Assembly: GCA_036345935.2 (NCBI GenBank)
Contig: JADWOT020001236.1
Location: 1-64,000, forward strand
Direction: 5' to 3'
DNA: 64,000 bases
DNA from: Taenia hydatigena
Taxonomy: Eukaryota; Platyhelminthes; Cestoda; Cyclophyllidea; Taeniidae
In this document: positions 37,102-49,429 of the stretch, one piece after another
Layout of the letters: each line of letters starts with the position of its first letter
How positions within the stretch are numbered: position 1 is the stretch's first letter
Program-made: the position numbers and the translations under genes
Notes under the pieces: model-generated
Database searches by the model: none
What the model was told of the DNA's origin: nothing
The model's input: the letters and a program-made list of their open reading frames with translations, nothing else

Positions 37102-37629
37102 CTATTCCTTTGCAGGCGATGCAGCTTCTTTGTTGCGCTCATCTGCCACATTCTGCGACACCTCCGTCCAACGCCTCTTTTGAAGGCGTCCCAATGGTTC
37201 TTCGTCTTCCGGCTGTTGACAATGCGCCAGTCTTCTCATGCTTCTCTGCAAAGCCCTTCTTATTTCTGGCCTCACTAAGCCACATAAGGCAAGCAATTCA
37301 TCCTTCTCGTCTAGGTCGCCATTTATCCTCCCCAAGTCAGCTGAAATCCTGTTAAACAGATTTTGCACACTGACCTCCTCAAATGCAATCCCTGCTTCCT
37401 CCTTCCCGCCCTGCTTCAGTTGGTTTTGGCTCACTTTAATCTGCGAAAACCCTTGCCTGGAAAGAAATGCTCTGACCAAAATACTAGTTCTTCTCATCAC
37501 ATCCCGAGGGATTTCAAAAATCAGGCAAGGTTGAGGGGATTCTTCGTAAGATGTGGAAGCGCATCGGACCTCTTCACGCACAACTGGCTTTATATCTGCA
37601 GACTTCGACCTTCCGCGCTTCCTGTGCTA
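37102..37629 (-). CDS. Candidate terminal exon, charged helical protein of unknown function
   Basis: Acceptor GTTAGCACAG then an open frame of about 175 codons to TAG at 37102. The product is highly charged and helix-rich (FNRISADLGRINGDLDEKDE, RPEIRRALQRSMRRLAHCQQ, KRRWTEVSQNVADERNKEA), begins with a basic patch (KRGRSKS) and ends SPAKE. G+C is higher than in the flanks, and antisense frames are also open, which is common over real coding sequence. No domain recognised. It could end its own gene, or be an internal exon if an unseen donor is used. Confidence 0.58.
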
Positions 37630-40194
37630 ACACGATTAAACATGCTCAGCATAAACTTACCTTGCCATCAATTAACGTTTCGAAATGCCTTAGTTTCTAT
37701 TGCTAAAGAAGGAGAAAAAAATGGACGTTTATATCTATTCTGCCATGAGACATTAGAAAGGGGGGAAATTGAATGACCCAACTGCTATAGGTCTTACCGT
37801 ACAAAGTTGAACACACAGAATGCAAAAGTGAGGGTCAGAAGAGTTGTTTTAGAGTGTAACACGATAGCTTTAATCTACTGCGCGGTTCACAGCTGTGTAC
37901 TTAACGACGAAACCCTGATATTTATCCCCCCATTCCAAGTGAAAGTTGAATGCTCAAGAACGACAGTGGATAGAATCTACAAATCTCGAGTGCTGACGTT
38001 CCCTCGAAGCTAATTTCTGTTAAGTAAATGCGCAATTTTAATGCCTTGATACAAAAATACCTCAAAGTCATGCAAATAGCAGCCACTGCTTGCGGATGAA
38101 ATCAGAGAAGTATGATAACAAAACTTGTGATTACCTCTTTAAGATACGTGCAACTCACTTATGACTGACAAACTTGGCAACGCGGCCGCAAGTGCAACGC
38201 AGAAATTTTACTCACCAATTATTGGTTGAGCGAATTTAAGTCTTGTTATAAACGTTCACTTATATTTTGCGATTATAAGGAAGTAAGCATCCAAATCCAG
38301 TTCCTTAGTGCCTTCTGGTTGGTGCGTTCGCTGATTTTGCGTTTCGTTGTACAGTTCATGAGGAACGAGTCATTAGCACTACCTCGTCAAAATGTCGCAC
38401 CAGGCAATACAGAATTTTGTCTAGCCATGAATTCCAAGCATGGGGGCCAACTGATTAAGGTGGCGATGTGCGATTCTCTTGGTCACAACTTACAACTACT
38501 TCTAATATCATGCCAGTGTGCAATTTGGAGATTTGGGCAAAATAAGGGACCACGATTGAGAATCCTGACGCCTATCAAGGTCGTACCCAGATGCTTAATG
38601 AAAGACAGGCGTCTTGCTTGATTGGCATGGGTAAACAAACGTGAAGCGGCGATTTGTGGGTGCATTTCAGCCGCATACCCAATTAGATTTTGATAGGATC
38701 CGGCACATTTAATGCAGGGATCAGGTGTATTACAGGTGATAATCCAGGTTACAAATGGGCCTAGCTCGTATCGCCAACCTGGAGTAAGTTATTTACCATT
38801 TATACCGATCAATGAGTATCGTGGTCGAGCGTTCCCCAAAAGCGTATCACGTGGTAGATGATTCTCTCTCAAAACACTTTTAGTAAACGTTCAAAGTAAA
38901 ATTGAAGGCTGATGAAGCCAAACTAGTGTGATTTTAACTATTTAAGCAACAAGTGAGAACACAGTAAATTCCACACTTTGAATGCTCATCACTGACAACA
39001 AATTCTGTGCTTTAAGAAGATTTTGCTCACTTTCTAAGTTATGCCCTCACATTTCACTAGTCGCATGCATTATCCAGTCGCGATATCGCTGAAGGTACTA
39101 CCTAATGCCTAATTTGCTTATCTTAGACACGCGCTACGATATTGGCCACCGTCATTTCCGCACCAATAGCATACCATTTAAAGCTATTTATAGAAAACCG
39201 ACTGCAGTTTTGGTGACGATGACTGACAAAAGCAAAGAGAAAGTAAGATATTTTAGGAACGATAGGCAGCGCTTACAAGAACTTAGCCCATAATTGACTT
39301 AGCACTTGTCTTTCATGCCTGTGTCTGCATGGCAGCAAAATAAGCTAGCATCAAAAGTATATGAGGCAAAATTGATAGGTAGCAGTGGTTTCGTGAAACA
39401 ATTGCGCACTTGGATGATTAATTAACTGCAGCAGGATGTAACTTTGGCTTTGTAACCTTCAAGGATCGATAGTTCTGCTAGCATGTCCCTTTAAAGTGAG
39501 TCGGGATGTAAATGTTTTCGCTAAACTCAAGTACGATATGTCAGAGTTCACTTCTGAAGAGCGCACGGAGGTAAAATCGACCTCAAAAGCTGATACACTT
39601 TTATGCGCAACTGAGCAGAAGGCACGGCCAAAATTTTACGTCTAATATATCAGAGGAAGAAGTAATATACTGGTAACTATGATAGCGACTGTCGGTGTGG
39701 TACCAAAAAGCAAGTTTATGCTTTAAAGTAAAAGTTTCATCCGCGTTCATTTCGTTTTATTGTTCAAGCATAGCACAAGCCGATGCTGAAATCTTTGGCT
39801 AGGCCAAATGATGCTAAGATAGCTAAAATTCAATTATCGTAGCGCCTAAAATTGTCGCAAATCATTACATTGCATTAGCCGTAACTAATCTACTTGAGTA
39901 GTGCAAGTTGATGCGACAACAATCATACGAAATTGATACGTTTTGTTACGGTCAGGACACGTTAGCTCATGCATTAATAGACTGTGAACTATGATGATGA
40001 TCCCCAAGAAAACAGCATTGACAGTTGTCGTTGAAAACTCAATAATAACCATCCTCATAAGAGTGTGCTAGCTCATAGATTATTTTAACTTCTTGTGTTA
40101 TGCTTGTAGACTGTAATGAGTGCAGTCAGCCAACTGTACTTCTTGCAAAATTAGCCCATTCATAATTTCATGCATTCTTCTTTGGTTCCATTAC
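37630..40194. other. Non-coding stretch, likely intronic
   Basis: A plus-strand open frame at 38226-38621 is the longest here; see the rejected list. No repeat or RNA gene recognised. Confidence 0.4.
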
Positions 40195-40423
40195 AATTGC
40201 ATTCTGATTTTTCAAATGTCTGAGGCAAACTAACTCATCTACGAGGAGACTTGCCATGTGCGTAAAAGCGAGAAAGCCGTGGAAGTGTTCTGTGCTTTTA
40301 AATGCAAAGGTCGCACCATCTAGACCCTTGGTGGCTGAACAGCCTCGTATCCGAGGGGTTGACGGATAAAGAGATTGTGCTAGATGGCTCTGTGTTGAGC
40401 GACTTTTAAGACCACAGTGTATA
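40195..40423 (-). CDS. Candidate internal exon, unknown protein
   Basis: Acceptor AAATGCAG, donor GTAATG; 76 complete codons, phase 0 at the 3' end. Product includes FKSTEHFHGFLAFTHMASLL and DELVCLRHLKNQNAI, mixed hydrophobic and polar. Unrecognised. Confidence 0.42.
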
Positions 40424-40559
40424 CTGCATTTATATTTACTTGTCTCGTAGGCGATGGCTACAACGCCGTGTAGAGGAGCAACGTAGGATGGTTGCGAAAT
40501 TTTGAAGAAAATGCGTAAGCAAACACTTAACTGCGCATGCTGCAGGCACGTAGACAACT

Positions 40560-43287
40560 AGTTTAATGTTGGACACTCGCTGGCCTAATTCAACTGCGCC
40601 CTCATTGCTCTTCCCCCCTCCTTTACTCTTGCCCTCTCACCTTTCTGCATTTGGTATGCTAAAGTCCTCGCTCTTATGCGTCACGCCTTCTCGCCAGTAT
40701 TCACCATGGTCATAGGGAGTGAGGGAAGTAGTAGCAATGAGTGGGACATCAAGCAATCACTTGCAGGAGTAGGCGATCGGTTGTGCGGGCAATAACAGAT
40801 GCTGAGTAAGGAGAAAAGCGTGCCTGAGGCCATTAATAATAGGCATGGCGTTGCTTTTAGTCCTAACGGTTAAGGCTTATTATTGAGCACATAAAAATTA
40901 ACGGTGTATTTTAACGAGTTTTGCGCGTTTGTTACGAAAACAGGCAGTAAACCAGTGGTTAGTTAATGTGCAGTGATAGGAAGGCTTAATGGGTAAAATA
41001 TCAGCAGCGATCTAGATAGGCGAAGCACCGGGTTCCCCCATCTTTCCGTTCTACTCAACCTTTTCAACTCTACGTTGCGTAAAAATCACAGCACAATGGA
41101 CTAAGTTAATGTAACTCGTTCGACTTCATACTACCTTACAATATCCCACACTATTTTACGTGCGGAATCTTAGGTCCGCGTTGTAGATTTGTTCGGACTA
41201 GGCTTTACAGAACGTACCCTTTTTCGACTAGCTGCTGAATATTTAACCAAAGTTATTAAATTAAGGCTTGCTTCGTCTTCTCCAAGTCGTGCTAGCATTT
41301 CGATCCCATTTGCAAAGAAATTGAAGGGAGTAAATACGACAATAAATTGTGGCAACGCACTAGGATGCAATGCAGTTCAGTTTAACGTTATGGTACTTGC
41401 AATGGTAGGGGACTAGTTGTGAATGGAATAACAGGACGCAAGTTACTAAGCTTTAAGCTTGAAGGCGATCCAAAATGTTACTGCTAACTGCCGGATGGAG
41501 TCCGTCATTCGTCTCGCTGGATGGGAACGATCAACACTGACGCCAACTAACTGAGTCAATATTATAGCATTCATTGATTCCTTTAGTGACCTGTCCCTTT
41601 GCAGTGGGCGTTGGTTGCCATACGATGCATCAGCAACATCGCTTCTCCTATGCACTAAATAAGACCTACTAACGGCCACCTTAAGTTTAGGTAGGCGAAC
41701 GCGCACTTGTTGATATGTTAGTCCAGACTGTACGTGTAGATCTTTTCCACAAGCAGAAATTGCGATTGCATACAATGGCTTGGATGCAATAATGAGTACC
41801 GCTATTAACACCTTATCTAAGGGCACGTCTGGGGTGAACACCCATAGTTCTCCCCCTATATGTTGAATGCACTTCAATGCTAGATGAGACCATGTTGAGA
41901 TGACGCATATGAAAGGAGCAGGAAGCACAAGTGGGAAGAGAGGATGACATTAGGAAGACATCAGAAGAAGAAAAGGACAAAAGTAGAGGCGGTAGCCTAT
42001 CTCGCGCACAAACTCTGCAGTTTATCCGTCCTGTTCACTCTGGTCTTTGATAGCTTCCGATCGTCAAAGCTGACAGGTAAGGATTAATGAAGGAAGTAAG
42101 GAACGCAGAAAATTAAAGGTGAGGTGGGAGTGTAGCGAGAAGGGAGTAAGGATAATGAACTGTGCAGTCTAAACTGCAACAGCAACGTAAAGTGTGGTGA
42201 GTTGTAGGCGGTGGAACGCTTGAATGAAAGTGTTTAAAGGTTACTTGCGTAATTGACTGTCTGAAGGCTGATATTCATGCTAATCAGTGGGATGCACGTG
42301 CAGTGAGTGTATCACCAGTGGCCAGCATTAGTTTCGCTTAGTGTTGCGAAATCAGGAACAGTCCGGAATTAAATATCATCCATAATGGCACGTGGAGAAT
42401 GGGGAGGGGTAGGAATACCTTCAAGCCTTACGGTTCTTTGACTGAGACTAATATATGCAGTGAATCGCTATCAGTTGATGTGCCTTTCGATGGAGATGGA
42501 TGCGTGACCATTTGGTGAATTTAACTGCTACCGCTGCGGTCAGTGAGTCAAATTTGGTGAGGCGACTTCTTACTGACAACATACAGTGAACGAGAATTTT
42601 CCCACGCATCCACCTCATTTCAGGTGCTTTTGGAAAGTGCTACAACTGTATCCGTGCTTTACTTTATAGACACAGACTCTGCCTAAATTAATGGGGGAAC
42701 AACTTCTATGATCCAACTGATAAAATGGAAGTGTGAGTTGACATAGAGAGGAGGGATAATTGTCGTTTCTCTAGTTAGGCATGTATATTAAAGACGGCAA
42801 AGACTAAACACACATAAAAACCACTCGCAAAGTGGAATTTGCTTATACCTGGGCGAATTGCGGAACTAGAGGAGCGTTTAACTTGAAATCACGTTTATCT
42901 CAATTGCCGCCGAGTCTTATCTGTTGCACCATCGAAAAACAGACGCATTCGCATTCACCTTCAATACAGCACAATCACCAGTACTAAAAGGTCAATATTT
43001 CGGCGGTTTATTCTTATGACTTTTGGTAACTTGAGCTTCCTTATCCAGCATTCTAGCTTTAACGTGATCGGTAAGGAGCAATACATATCCACGGACCCAA
43101 CGATGACCTTTAAATTAACAAATAACTTTATCCGCATAAGATTAAAATCATTTTGCTACAATTTTACAAGAATGCCAAATCTGTGTGACTTTAAGTGCAA
43201 TAAATCCGAAACACTTTTGAACAAGCGGTTGTGTGCATATTTGCACTTAATATGCACGAAGTTATGGGAATAAATATTAGTGTTAAC
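40560..43287. other. Non-coding stretch with one long open frame
   Basis: Minus-strand frame 41928-41446 is 160 codons. It shows no domain and no convincing splice pair, and that length is near what chance allows in 64 kb. A purine-rich stretch follows at 41.9-42.2 kb. Confidence 0.4.
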
Positions 43288-43383
43288 ATATATGCTTCCT
43301 CCAAACACTGCTTCAATATGATTTTCTTTGTTAACAGAGTCTCATTTCTAGCGTCGCCTTTATACGTTACCATTGAAACTATT
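43288..43383 (-). CDS. Candidate internal exon, pairs with 43647-43453
   Basis: 31 complete codons (SMVTYKGDARNETLLTKKII, LKQCLEEAY), donor GTTAAC (weak). With the acceptor at GTTGAG it completes the split codon left by the preceding exon across a 69-nt intron. Confidence 0.4.
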
Positions 43384-43452
43384 CTCAACACCTTAATCTA
43401 GCCCACATGATTGGCCTGGGAAAACGCCTTCCATTGTAATGTGAGGCCTTAC

Positions 43453-43647
43453 TCCTCTTCCCTTTTAACATCAGGGATCGCAGTCGCATGCAAGAATTGA
43501 ATGTGATGACGTCTACAACGGGAATGAATGGAAGCCGACCTGTCTAAACTTCCTCTTTTTCGCTCCACTCCAACGCTTCTACCCTCGATACGCTCATAAG
43601 CACTGCGTCTTACATTTTGTCTCACCGTGTATGCCTCATATATTAAA
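43453..43647 (-). CDS. Candidate internal exon, Arg/Ser-rich, unknown protein
   Basis: Pyrimidine tract and acceptor CGGGTTAG, donor GTAAGG; 64 complete codons. The product is basic and polar (EAYTVRQNVRRSAYERIEGR, RKRGSLDRSASIHSRCRRHH), typical of a regulated linker with RxxS-type sites. It starts 58 bp from the outer end of the palindrome arm at 43705, so that arm would lie in the preceding intron. Confidence 0.5.
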
Positions 43648-43704
43648 CTAACCCGAAGGAGAGAAGTGAGATTTTGCTTGCATTTCATTGCAATACTTTC
43701 ACCT

Positions 43705-44360
43705 TTCTACTTTATTATTACGCAACTCTTACTGTCACTTGCTTTAACTCAACATAAAATCGCCTTCCCACCACCTCCTCCCATTTCATTTCCTCCCAGC
43801 ACCCAATTAGTAGGTCTCCTTAGTTTATTTAACAGTCCCATCTTAAATTATGTAATGAAAAATAATACTTAGCTTAACTAGGATCAAAAAGTACTTTCCA
43901 TTTCTATTTTCTTCTTTGCTTCAGCTTGTCTTACAATATCTCGTCTTAGTTCCATCTCTTACCCCATGCCTACCCCTTTAAGAGCGAGTGTATACGCGTT
44001 GCCCCACTTCCTACTCCATTAATTACAGGAAGACCAGGCTTCTACCTGCCCATCCCCCTACCTGCTCTTTTTTTCCCTTTTTAGGAGTTACCTCAACCTG
44101 GCGCCCAACAATAATGGGACAAACACGTTGTCCCACTTCTTAAACCAACCTGAAATCTATTCACCATGTGCATCGGCTTTCCTCCCCTTTGTCTGTCCTA
44201 TTTCCGTCCTTTTAGGGAGCATGGACGAGGCATGTGTTTATGTGTGCACTCCAGCGCATGTATGTGCGATAGTGCATTCATCTCACCCACTCCTTATAAC
44301 TTGTCCGTCTAGGCGACCTGATTAACAGTTCCAAATTAAAACGAAGTATACTCTAGTTCG
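43705..44360. repeat. Left arm of a 656-bp near-perfect inverted repeat
   Basis: Reverse complement of 47290-47945. Four differences were noticed, all between 43714 and 43759; the inner parts compared were identical, including a 65-codon open frame present in both arms. The arm is pyrimidine-rich on this strand and does not look coding. Confidence 0.95.
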
Positions 44361-47289
44361 TGGAATTGGAAAATGGAAAGGGAAAGACTTATTCGAAGTT
44401 AAGATGGTGGGTATTTTACAGATCCCCCTTCACTATGGGTGGCATCAGGGGCTTTACTTGCTTAAAAGCAATATCATCGCACGATGTTGTAAAACCACAA
44501 CCAAAGTTTCGATACTTCATGCCCTTAATATTTTGCCAGTTGGGTAAGACAACTGGGCCTTCTCCAACATCGTGAGGAAAAATTCACCTCTGCAAGGAAG
44601 GGCTTTCACTTTGCTACGGAAGAGTATTATCTGCCTAAAATGCATTCCAAGAAACAGAGCTCTGAAGCTACTTCGGTGATTTTAAATTCTATTACGATAT
44701 TCTGGGATGAAGATACCCTTTCATCACCCAGCCCTACGCGTTCATTAGACCCCAATAAGAGTGCAACTCATTATCAAACATAGACTCGAAATGTAAAGAA
44801 GACACTATCAACGGTTGCTAATATAATAGCTGCCGAAGAGGGACGGGGCTAATGTCAATGCCCTTAAGACACTCAGGACAGTCAGTAGATGAGCTGACGG
44901 AGATGAAACACAGCCTCACAACTATCCTCCTTATTATTCCATTGCAAATGCTGGCACATTATTTCTTTAAATCTAAATACAATGTCTTAAAATCTACTCA
45001 CGTGCTTTGGTGGAAGCGCCGCTTTTGCCATGTAATGTCTACTAAGCCATATTTGAGAGGTGCCAAAGTACCAAACAAAGTTCAATCGTTAACAGCTGAC
45101 ATTGTAACGTGCATATAATTGGTTTGTGATAGAATGCACCTCTTCCATTTTTGCCTGGCAAATAATGCTAGTACACCTCGAGAACTTTAATGTAACAAGC
45201 ATGCTAGAATCTCTTAACACATGCCATTGGCGAAAATTCGCTTTATCAGCGTCGTCCCTTTAATCGCTCAATTGTGACAGTAGCAGCGGCAGAATCCACT
45301 CGTCCACATGCTCAACTATCCGCCTTGTCTTAAGCTTATGTTTAACAAGCTCTTCCTGGGGATAGAGGTTACAACTCTCCAGGTGAATGGTTTCCTGCAA
45401 CTGCTCAGGTATGAGAAAACATTAAGGCGTAGGCGCTATTTATGGAAAAACCGCACTTATCCCTATTCCTAGTGGCTTAGTGGATTGCTGCTCAATACAC
45501 TTAATCATTTCAATGATAATCAGGCAAACAACAAAACTAAAGTTAAATTTAGGAATAAGGGGGTGAATAAATCATTTAATTAATCAGCCAAACAAAAGTC
45601 AACCAATCAATTGGTCGGACAAACAGTCAAATAATTGTTCCATGGATTAGTTGGGAAATTAGGGTATCAATCAGTGGGATTGGGGTTAAGGACATCGATG
45701 GCAGTAGCATCACCACCAACGTCAGTACCGATGTCGGCCGACTACGATTAGTGCTAACGTGAGAAGTCGCTTCATCCGTTGGACCTTGCTCTTCTACTGC
45801 GACCAAGTGTCACACACCTTCCTCAGCCTCAACCTTTCCTTTTGTGTCTGTCTACTCTCCTAACTCCGCCTCCACTCACATCTCAAATCCACATTCCGTG
45901 GTGTGACTGGCGGTAATATCATCGCCTCGCGACAATGTCATCAACCGTTCCGGCAAACACGGCCTTCCTTTTCGCTGCAGTCTTCATTTGGCCTCTTCTA
46001 CTCGCATCCAGTCATTTGCATTTCTATCCTCACTCAGGCCTCATCCGAGACGGCATGGCAAAGGACAACCTCAGGGACCAACATTGACATGCGCAGGGCC
46101 ACGACGACGGGGTTGAGTTGGTTGGGAATGCGAAATCAGAATGGGACACATCCGACTATCTAACTACGACAAGCCGGTGGTCGGATATGGATGAGCAGGC
46201 GGAGTGGTGGCGCTTACCACCCATGTCACGATCACTCACCGCAGTGACACCGCTGCCGACATGCCAACCATTGACTACGCATAAAATTGGCGAGGTAGTC
46301 CCCAAAGGTACGACTAAGGCGATTAGGTCCTCCTCGTGTGATTTGATTTGACCCTGTTCACAAAAAGGTATTTTGAGCTAATTGCCTCTTGCAATTAATT
46401 CGATTGCCCTCTGACTAAATTTCCGTAACTATGGCTTGCTTCAAATTAGACGAACACATAAAAATGGCAGGGTACTCTGATGACACGGCTATCTTTATCG
46501 ACTTGACTATGCTTTCATCAGAACCGGTACACTCCTTCTCTCTGCTATTCCAAGTTGCATTTGGATGCTACCTGATTAGATAATAACATTTTAAGTTATT
46601 TCATGTGTGATTATGGCGAATGCATTGCATTCCTTCTTATCCGATCAAGCTTGGCTTTGATCATAACCGGTACTTTTCGGCTTTACGGTCTCTCGTGGTC
46701 GCATTTGGAAGCTCCCTGGCTGCATACTAATTATTTGGATTTGTTTCCTACTAGGGAAACCGCATAAAGACGGCAGGGATGCCTTTGATGCACTGACGCA
46801 GCGGTGCTCTCTTACTCACCCGTTTCGGTTTTGCTATAATCACGACCGGCTATTTAGACCTTCTTGTCTCGCGTAGTTGCCTTTGGATACCCCTATTTCA
46901 GTGTTAGTTATTCACTTTCTCATATTGCAACTCTCCCTATATCGACAATTGCACTGCTTGGCCACTTTTGGCAGATTTCTTTTTTCGTGCTCAAATAGGT
47001 AACTAGGAATGCTGGCGATATACATGTTTGTTTACGCCAGTTTGACGTTCTGTTTTGTATGTTTTGCCTCCGTTTGGCTCTTGGCTACCCAGTATTTTTC
47101 ACACTGATGAATGCAAGTTCAGTATTTTGGTACGTTTCCTTGCCCATTTCGAGGTGTCTACTTCAATCTAAAATGAAGGAGCAAGGTAAGCAATCACAGT
47201 ATGAGAAATGGGTTTCGATGTTCTGGTGAGCAGGTGCTAGAGTGTTAGCGATGCGTAGAATTGAAAATAATATCCATTCGAGGAACGAC
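44361..47289. other. Spacer of the palindrome
   Basis: No coding domain recognised. It includes a G+C-richer block (about 45.69-46.36 kb) open in two overlapping plus-strand frames, and the degenerate tandem array listed separately. No transposase motif seen. Confidence 0.5.
46480..46910 (+). repeat. Degenerate tandem repeat, about three units
   Basis: Three similar blocks, each with an ACCGG core (about 46523, 46666 and 46846) followed about 45 bases later by GCATTTGGAtgCTaCC-like sequence. Units are about 140 to 180 bp and strongly diverged, consistent with an old satellite remnant. Confidence 0.5.
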
Positions 47290-47945
47290 CGAACTAGAGT
47301 ATACTTCGTTTTAATTTGGAACTGTTAATCAGGTCGCCTAGACGGACAAGTTATAAGGAGTGGGTGAGATGAATGCACTATCGCACATACATGCGCTGGA
47401 GTGCACACATAAACACATGCCTCGTCCATGCTCCCTAAAAGGACGGAAATAGGACAGACAAAGGGGAGGAAAGCCGATGCACATGGTGAATAGATTTCAG
47501 GTTGGTTTAAGAAGTGGGACAACGTGTTTGTCCCATTATTGTTGGGCGCCAGGTTGAGGTAACTCCTAAAAAGGGAAAAAAAGAGCAGGTAGGGGGATGG
47601 GCAGGTAGAAGCCTGGTCTTCCTGTAATTAATGGAGTAGGAAGTGGGGCAACGCGTATACACTCGCTCTTAAAGGGGTAGGCATGGGGTAAGAGATGGAA
47701 CTAAGACGAGATATTGTAAGACAAGCTGAAGCAAAGAAGAAAATAGAAATGGAAAGTACTTTTTGATCCTAGTTAAGCTAAGTATTATTTTTCATTACAT
47801 AATTTAAGATGGGACTGTTAAATAAACTAAGGAGACCTACTAATTGGGTGCTGGGAGGAAATGAAATGGGAGGAGGTGGTGGGAAGGCGACTTTATGTTG
47901 AGTTAAGGCAAGTGACAGTAAGAGTTGCGTAACAACAAAGTAGAA
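47290..47945. repeat. Right arm of the 656-bp inverted repeat
   Basis: Mirror of 43705-44360. Similarity stops cleanly at 47290 (inner edge) and at 47945 (outer edge). No obvious target-site duplication at the outer edges. Confidence 0.95.
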
Positions 47946-48363
47946 CTCACTTCTAACTCTATTAGCTGTCTGTCCCCGCATCTAGGAATCACCAATTTGA
48001 TAGATGGACTTTATCAATAGTTTCAATCATGTTTTATTCCCGACCAATTTACCAGAAGCCGTTGATGAACCATGGTCTTCCCCCACTTTATATGATTTTA
48101 CTCTGCCTTTAAAGTCATATTTAAACTATGTAGGAGAACAAGAGTTAAATAAAGAAAAGATGTTAAAATTGGATTTTGTTAAAAATCATTACATTTGAAC
48201 GCTTACACAACGTAAAATTAAGTCAAACTGGTAGTAGTGCACATTTGTTCAGATTAACTAGCAACACAATAACGCTTTCTCGGCAAATAGAAATTTCAGT
48301 CGAAATCAGTCCTTCTCATTATGGCTCGGCAGCATTGCAGCTTATCATTTGGTATCTTTAAAC

Positions 48364-48505
48364 GCGACTTGGTGAATTTTCAGAGAAACTTGATGAACGG
48401 GTCAGCGATGAGTCAGAGCATCTGTTATGAGGTACTGTGCTTGCTAATCTTTCTTCCCGTGTGCGACCGAAGTGCAGCCACGTCAAATAAGTGCAAAAGT
48501 ACACC
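48364..48505 (-). CDS. Candidate internal exon, Ser/Arg-rich, unknown protein
   Basis: Acceptor ACTATTAG, weak donor GTTTAA; 47 complete codons. Protein-like composition (GRTREERLASTVPHNRCSDS, SLTRSSSFSENSPSR) resembling a phosphorylated linker. The donor is the weak point. Confidence 0.33.
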
Positions 48506-49268
48506 CTAATAGTATGTTTGCTGTTATATTTTACAATCCTCTTAAACACACCAGGAAACGGTCAGACAGTTTGTAATTGGGCTTTGGAAATACGTCAAAT
48601 TAAACGGTGAAGGTCAATCGCAGTGTTGCGAAAGTGCACTAATGGTTTCTTGACAAGCAGAAAGAATGAAGCACAAGGCTGTCTCTATTCAGTGTTTAGG
48701 AATTCAAACGGCAGCAAGAATAGAGGAATGACGTTGTAAGGAATGCATATCCTTCCTTATTAGGACACCAAACACAATTTCGCCACAAGCGAGCGAATAT
48801 ATCATCCACCCCCTGCATTTTAACTATGCTACCACTTATTTCTCATCCCTTCTTTGCATTTGGTTACAGTAGTTGCAGCGATTGAAAGCAAAATTGAGTA
48901 TATAATTCTTATGACATTCAAACATCCTCAGTTTATCCCTCATCGTCTGCTCAATGCTTTTAATTCAACGTCAGATTAAGCAAAGCAGGTGTGATTGGTG
49001 ACCTCGTTAATTTAGAGGTTGGGACAAAATAGTGTAACTTGGGAGAACAGGCAACGAAGGAAGCAATCAGGTGTGATTGGCTGGAAGTGGAAATCCGATT
49101 GACACTGCTGGTTTGCACATAATAAGACCAGTCGTAAGGAGAGCATGCGAATGTAATGTGTTTGGAATATTAAGGGTTGTCACAGGCATAATTGCTAGAA
49201 CATGTTGAAGAATCGGAACCCTTGACATCCAATGGGTATTCGTCTGTGCAAGGCATCGTTTCACTTAC

Positions 49269-49429
49269 TGTCGATAAATTAGCGTAATCTATGCGCGTCC
49301 ACCTTCCCTCTTGCATCAACTCGGGATAATCAGCATCAAAGCAGACAGGAGTGTAGTTAAGCACTGTAGATGTCTCCTGCTCCCAGGGACGGCTTCCCAT
49401 TTTTCGCGGTGGAAGTAAGTCTTTCCTAC
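49269..49429 (-). CDS. Candidate internal exon, acidic, unknown protein
   Basis: Acceptor TTCCCTAG and strong donor GTAAGT; 53 complete codons. Product reads GSRPWEQETSTVLNYTPVCF then DADYPELMQEGRWTRIDYAN. Both splice signals are good and the composition is coding-like. Unrecognised. Confidence 0.5.

Noticed and set aside
38226..38621. Plus-strand 131-codon frame whose middle (EFCLAMNSKHGGQLIKVAMC) loosely resembles the ricin-type lectin domain of GalNAc-transferases, after a GTTGTACAG acceptor
   Set aside because: The QxW motifs are missing, no transferase domain is nearby and the similarity is too short to separate from chance.
41446..41928. 160-codon minus-strand frame
   Set aside because: No domain, no good splice pair, and this length is near the chance expectation for 64 kb at this composition.
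44128..47522. Identical 65-codon frames in both palindrome arms, suggesting a gene pair
   Set aside because: Identity follows from the inverted repeat; the arm is low-complexity pyrimidine-rich sequence without a motif.
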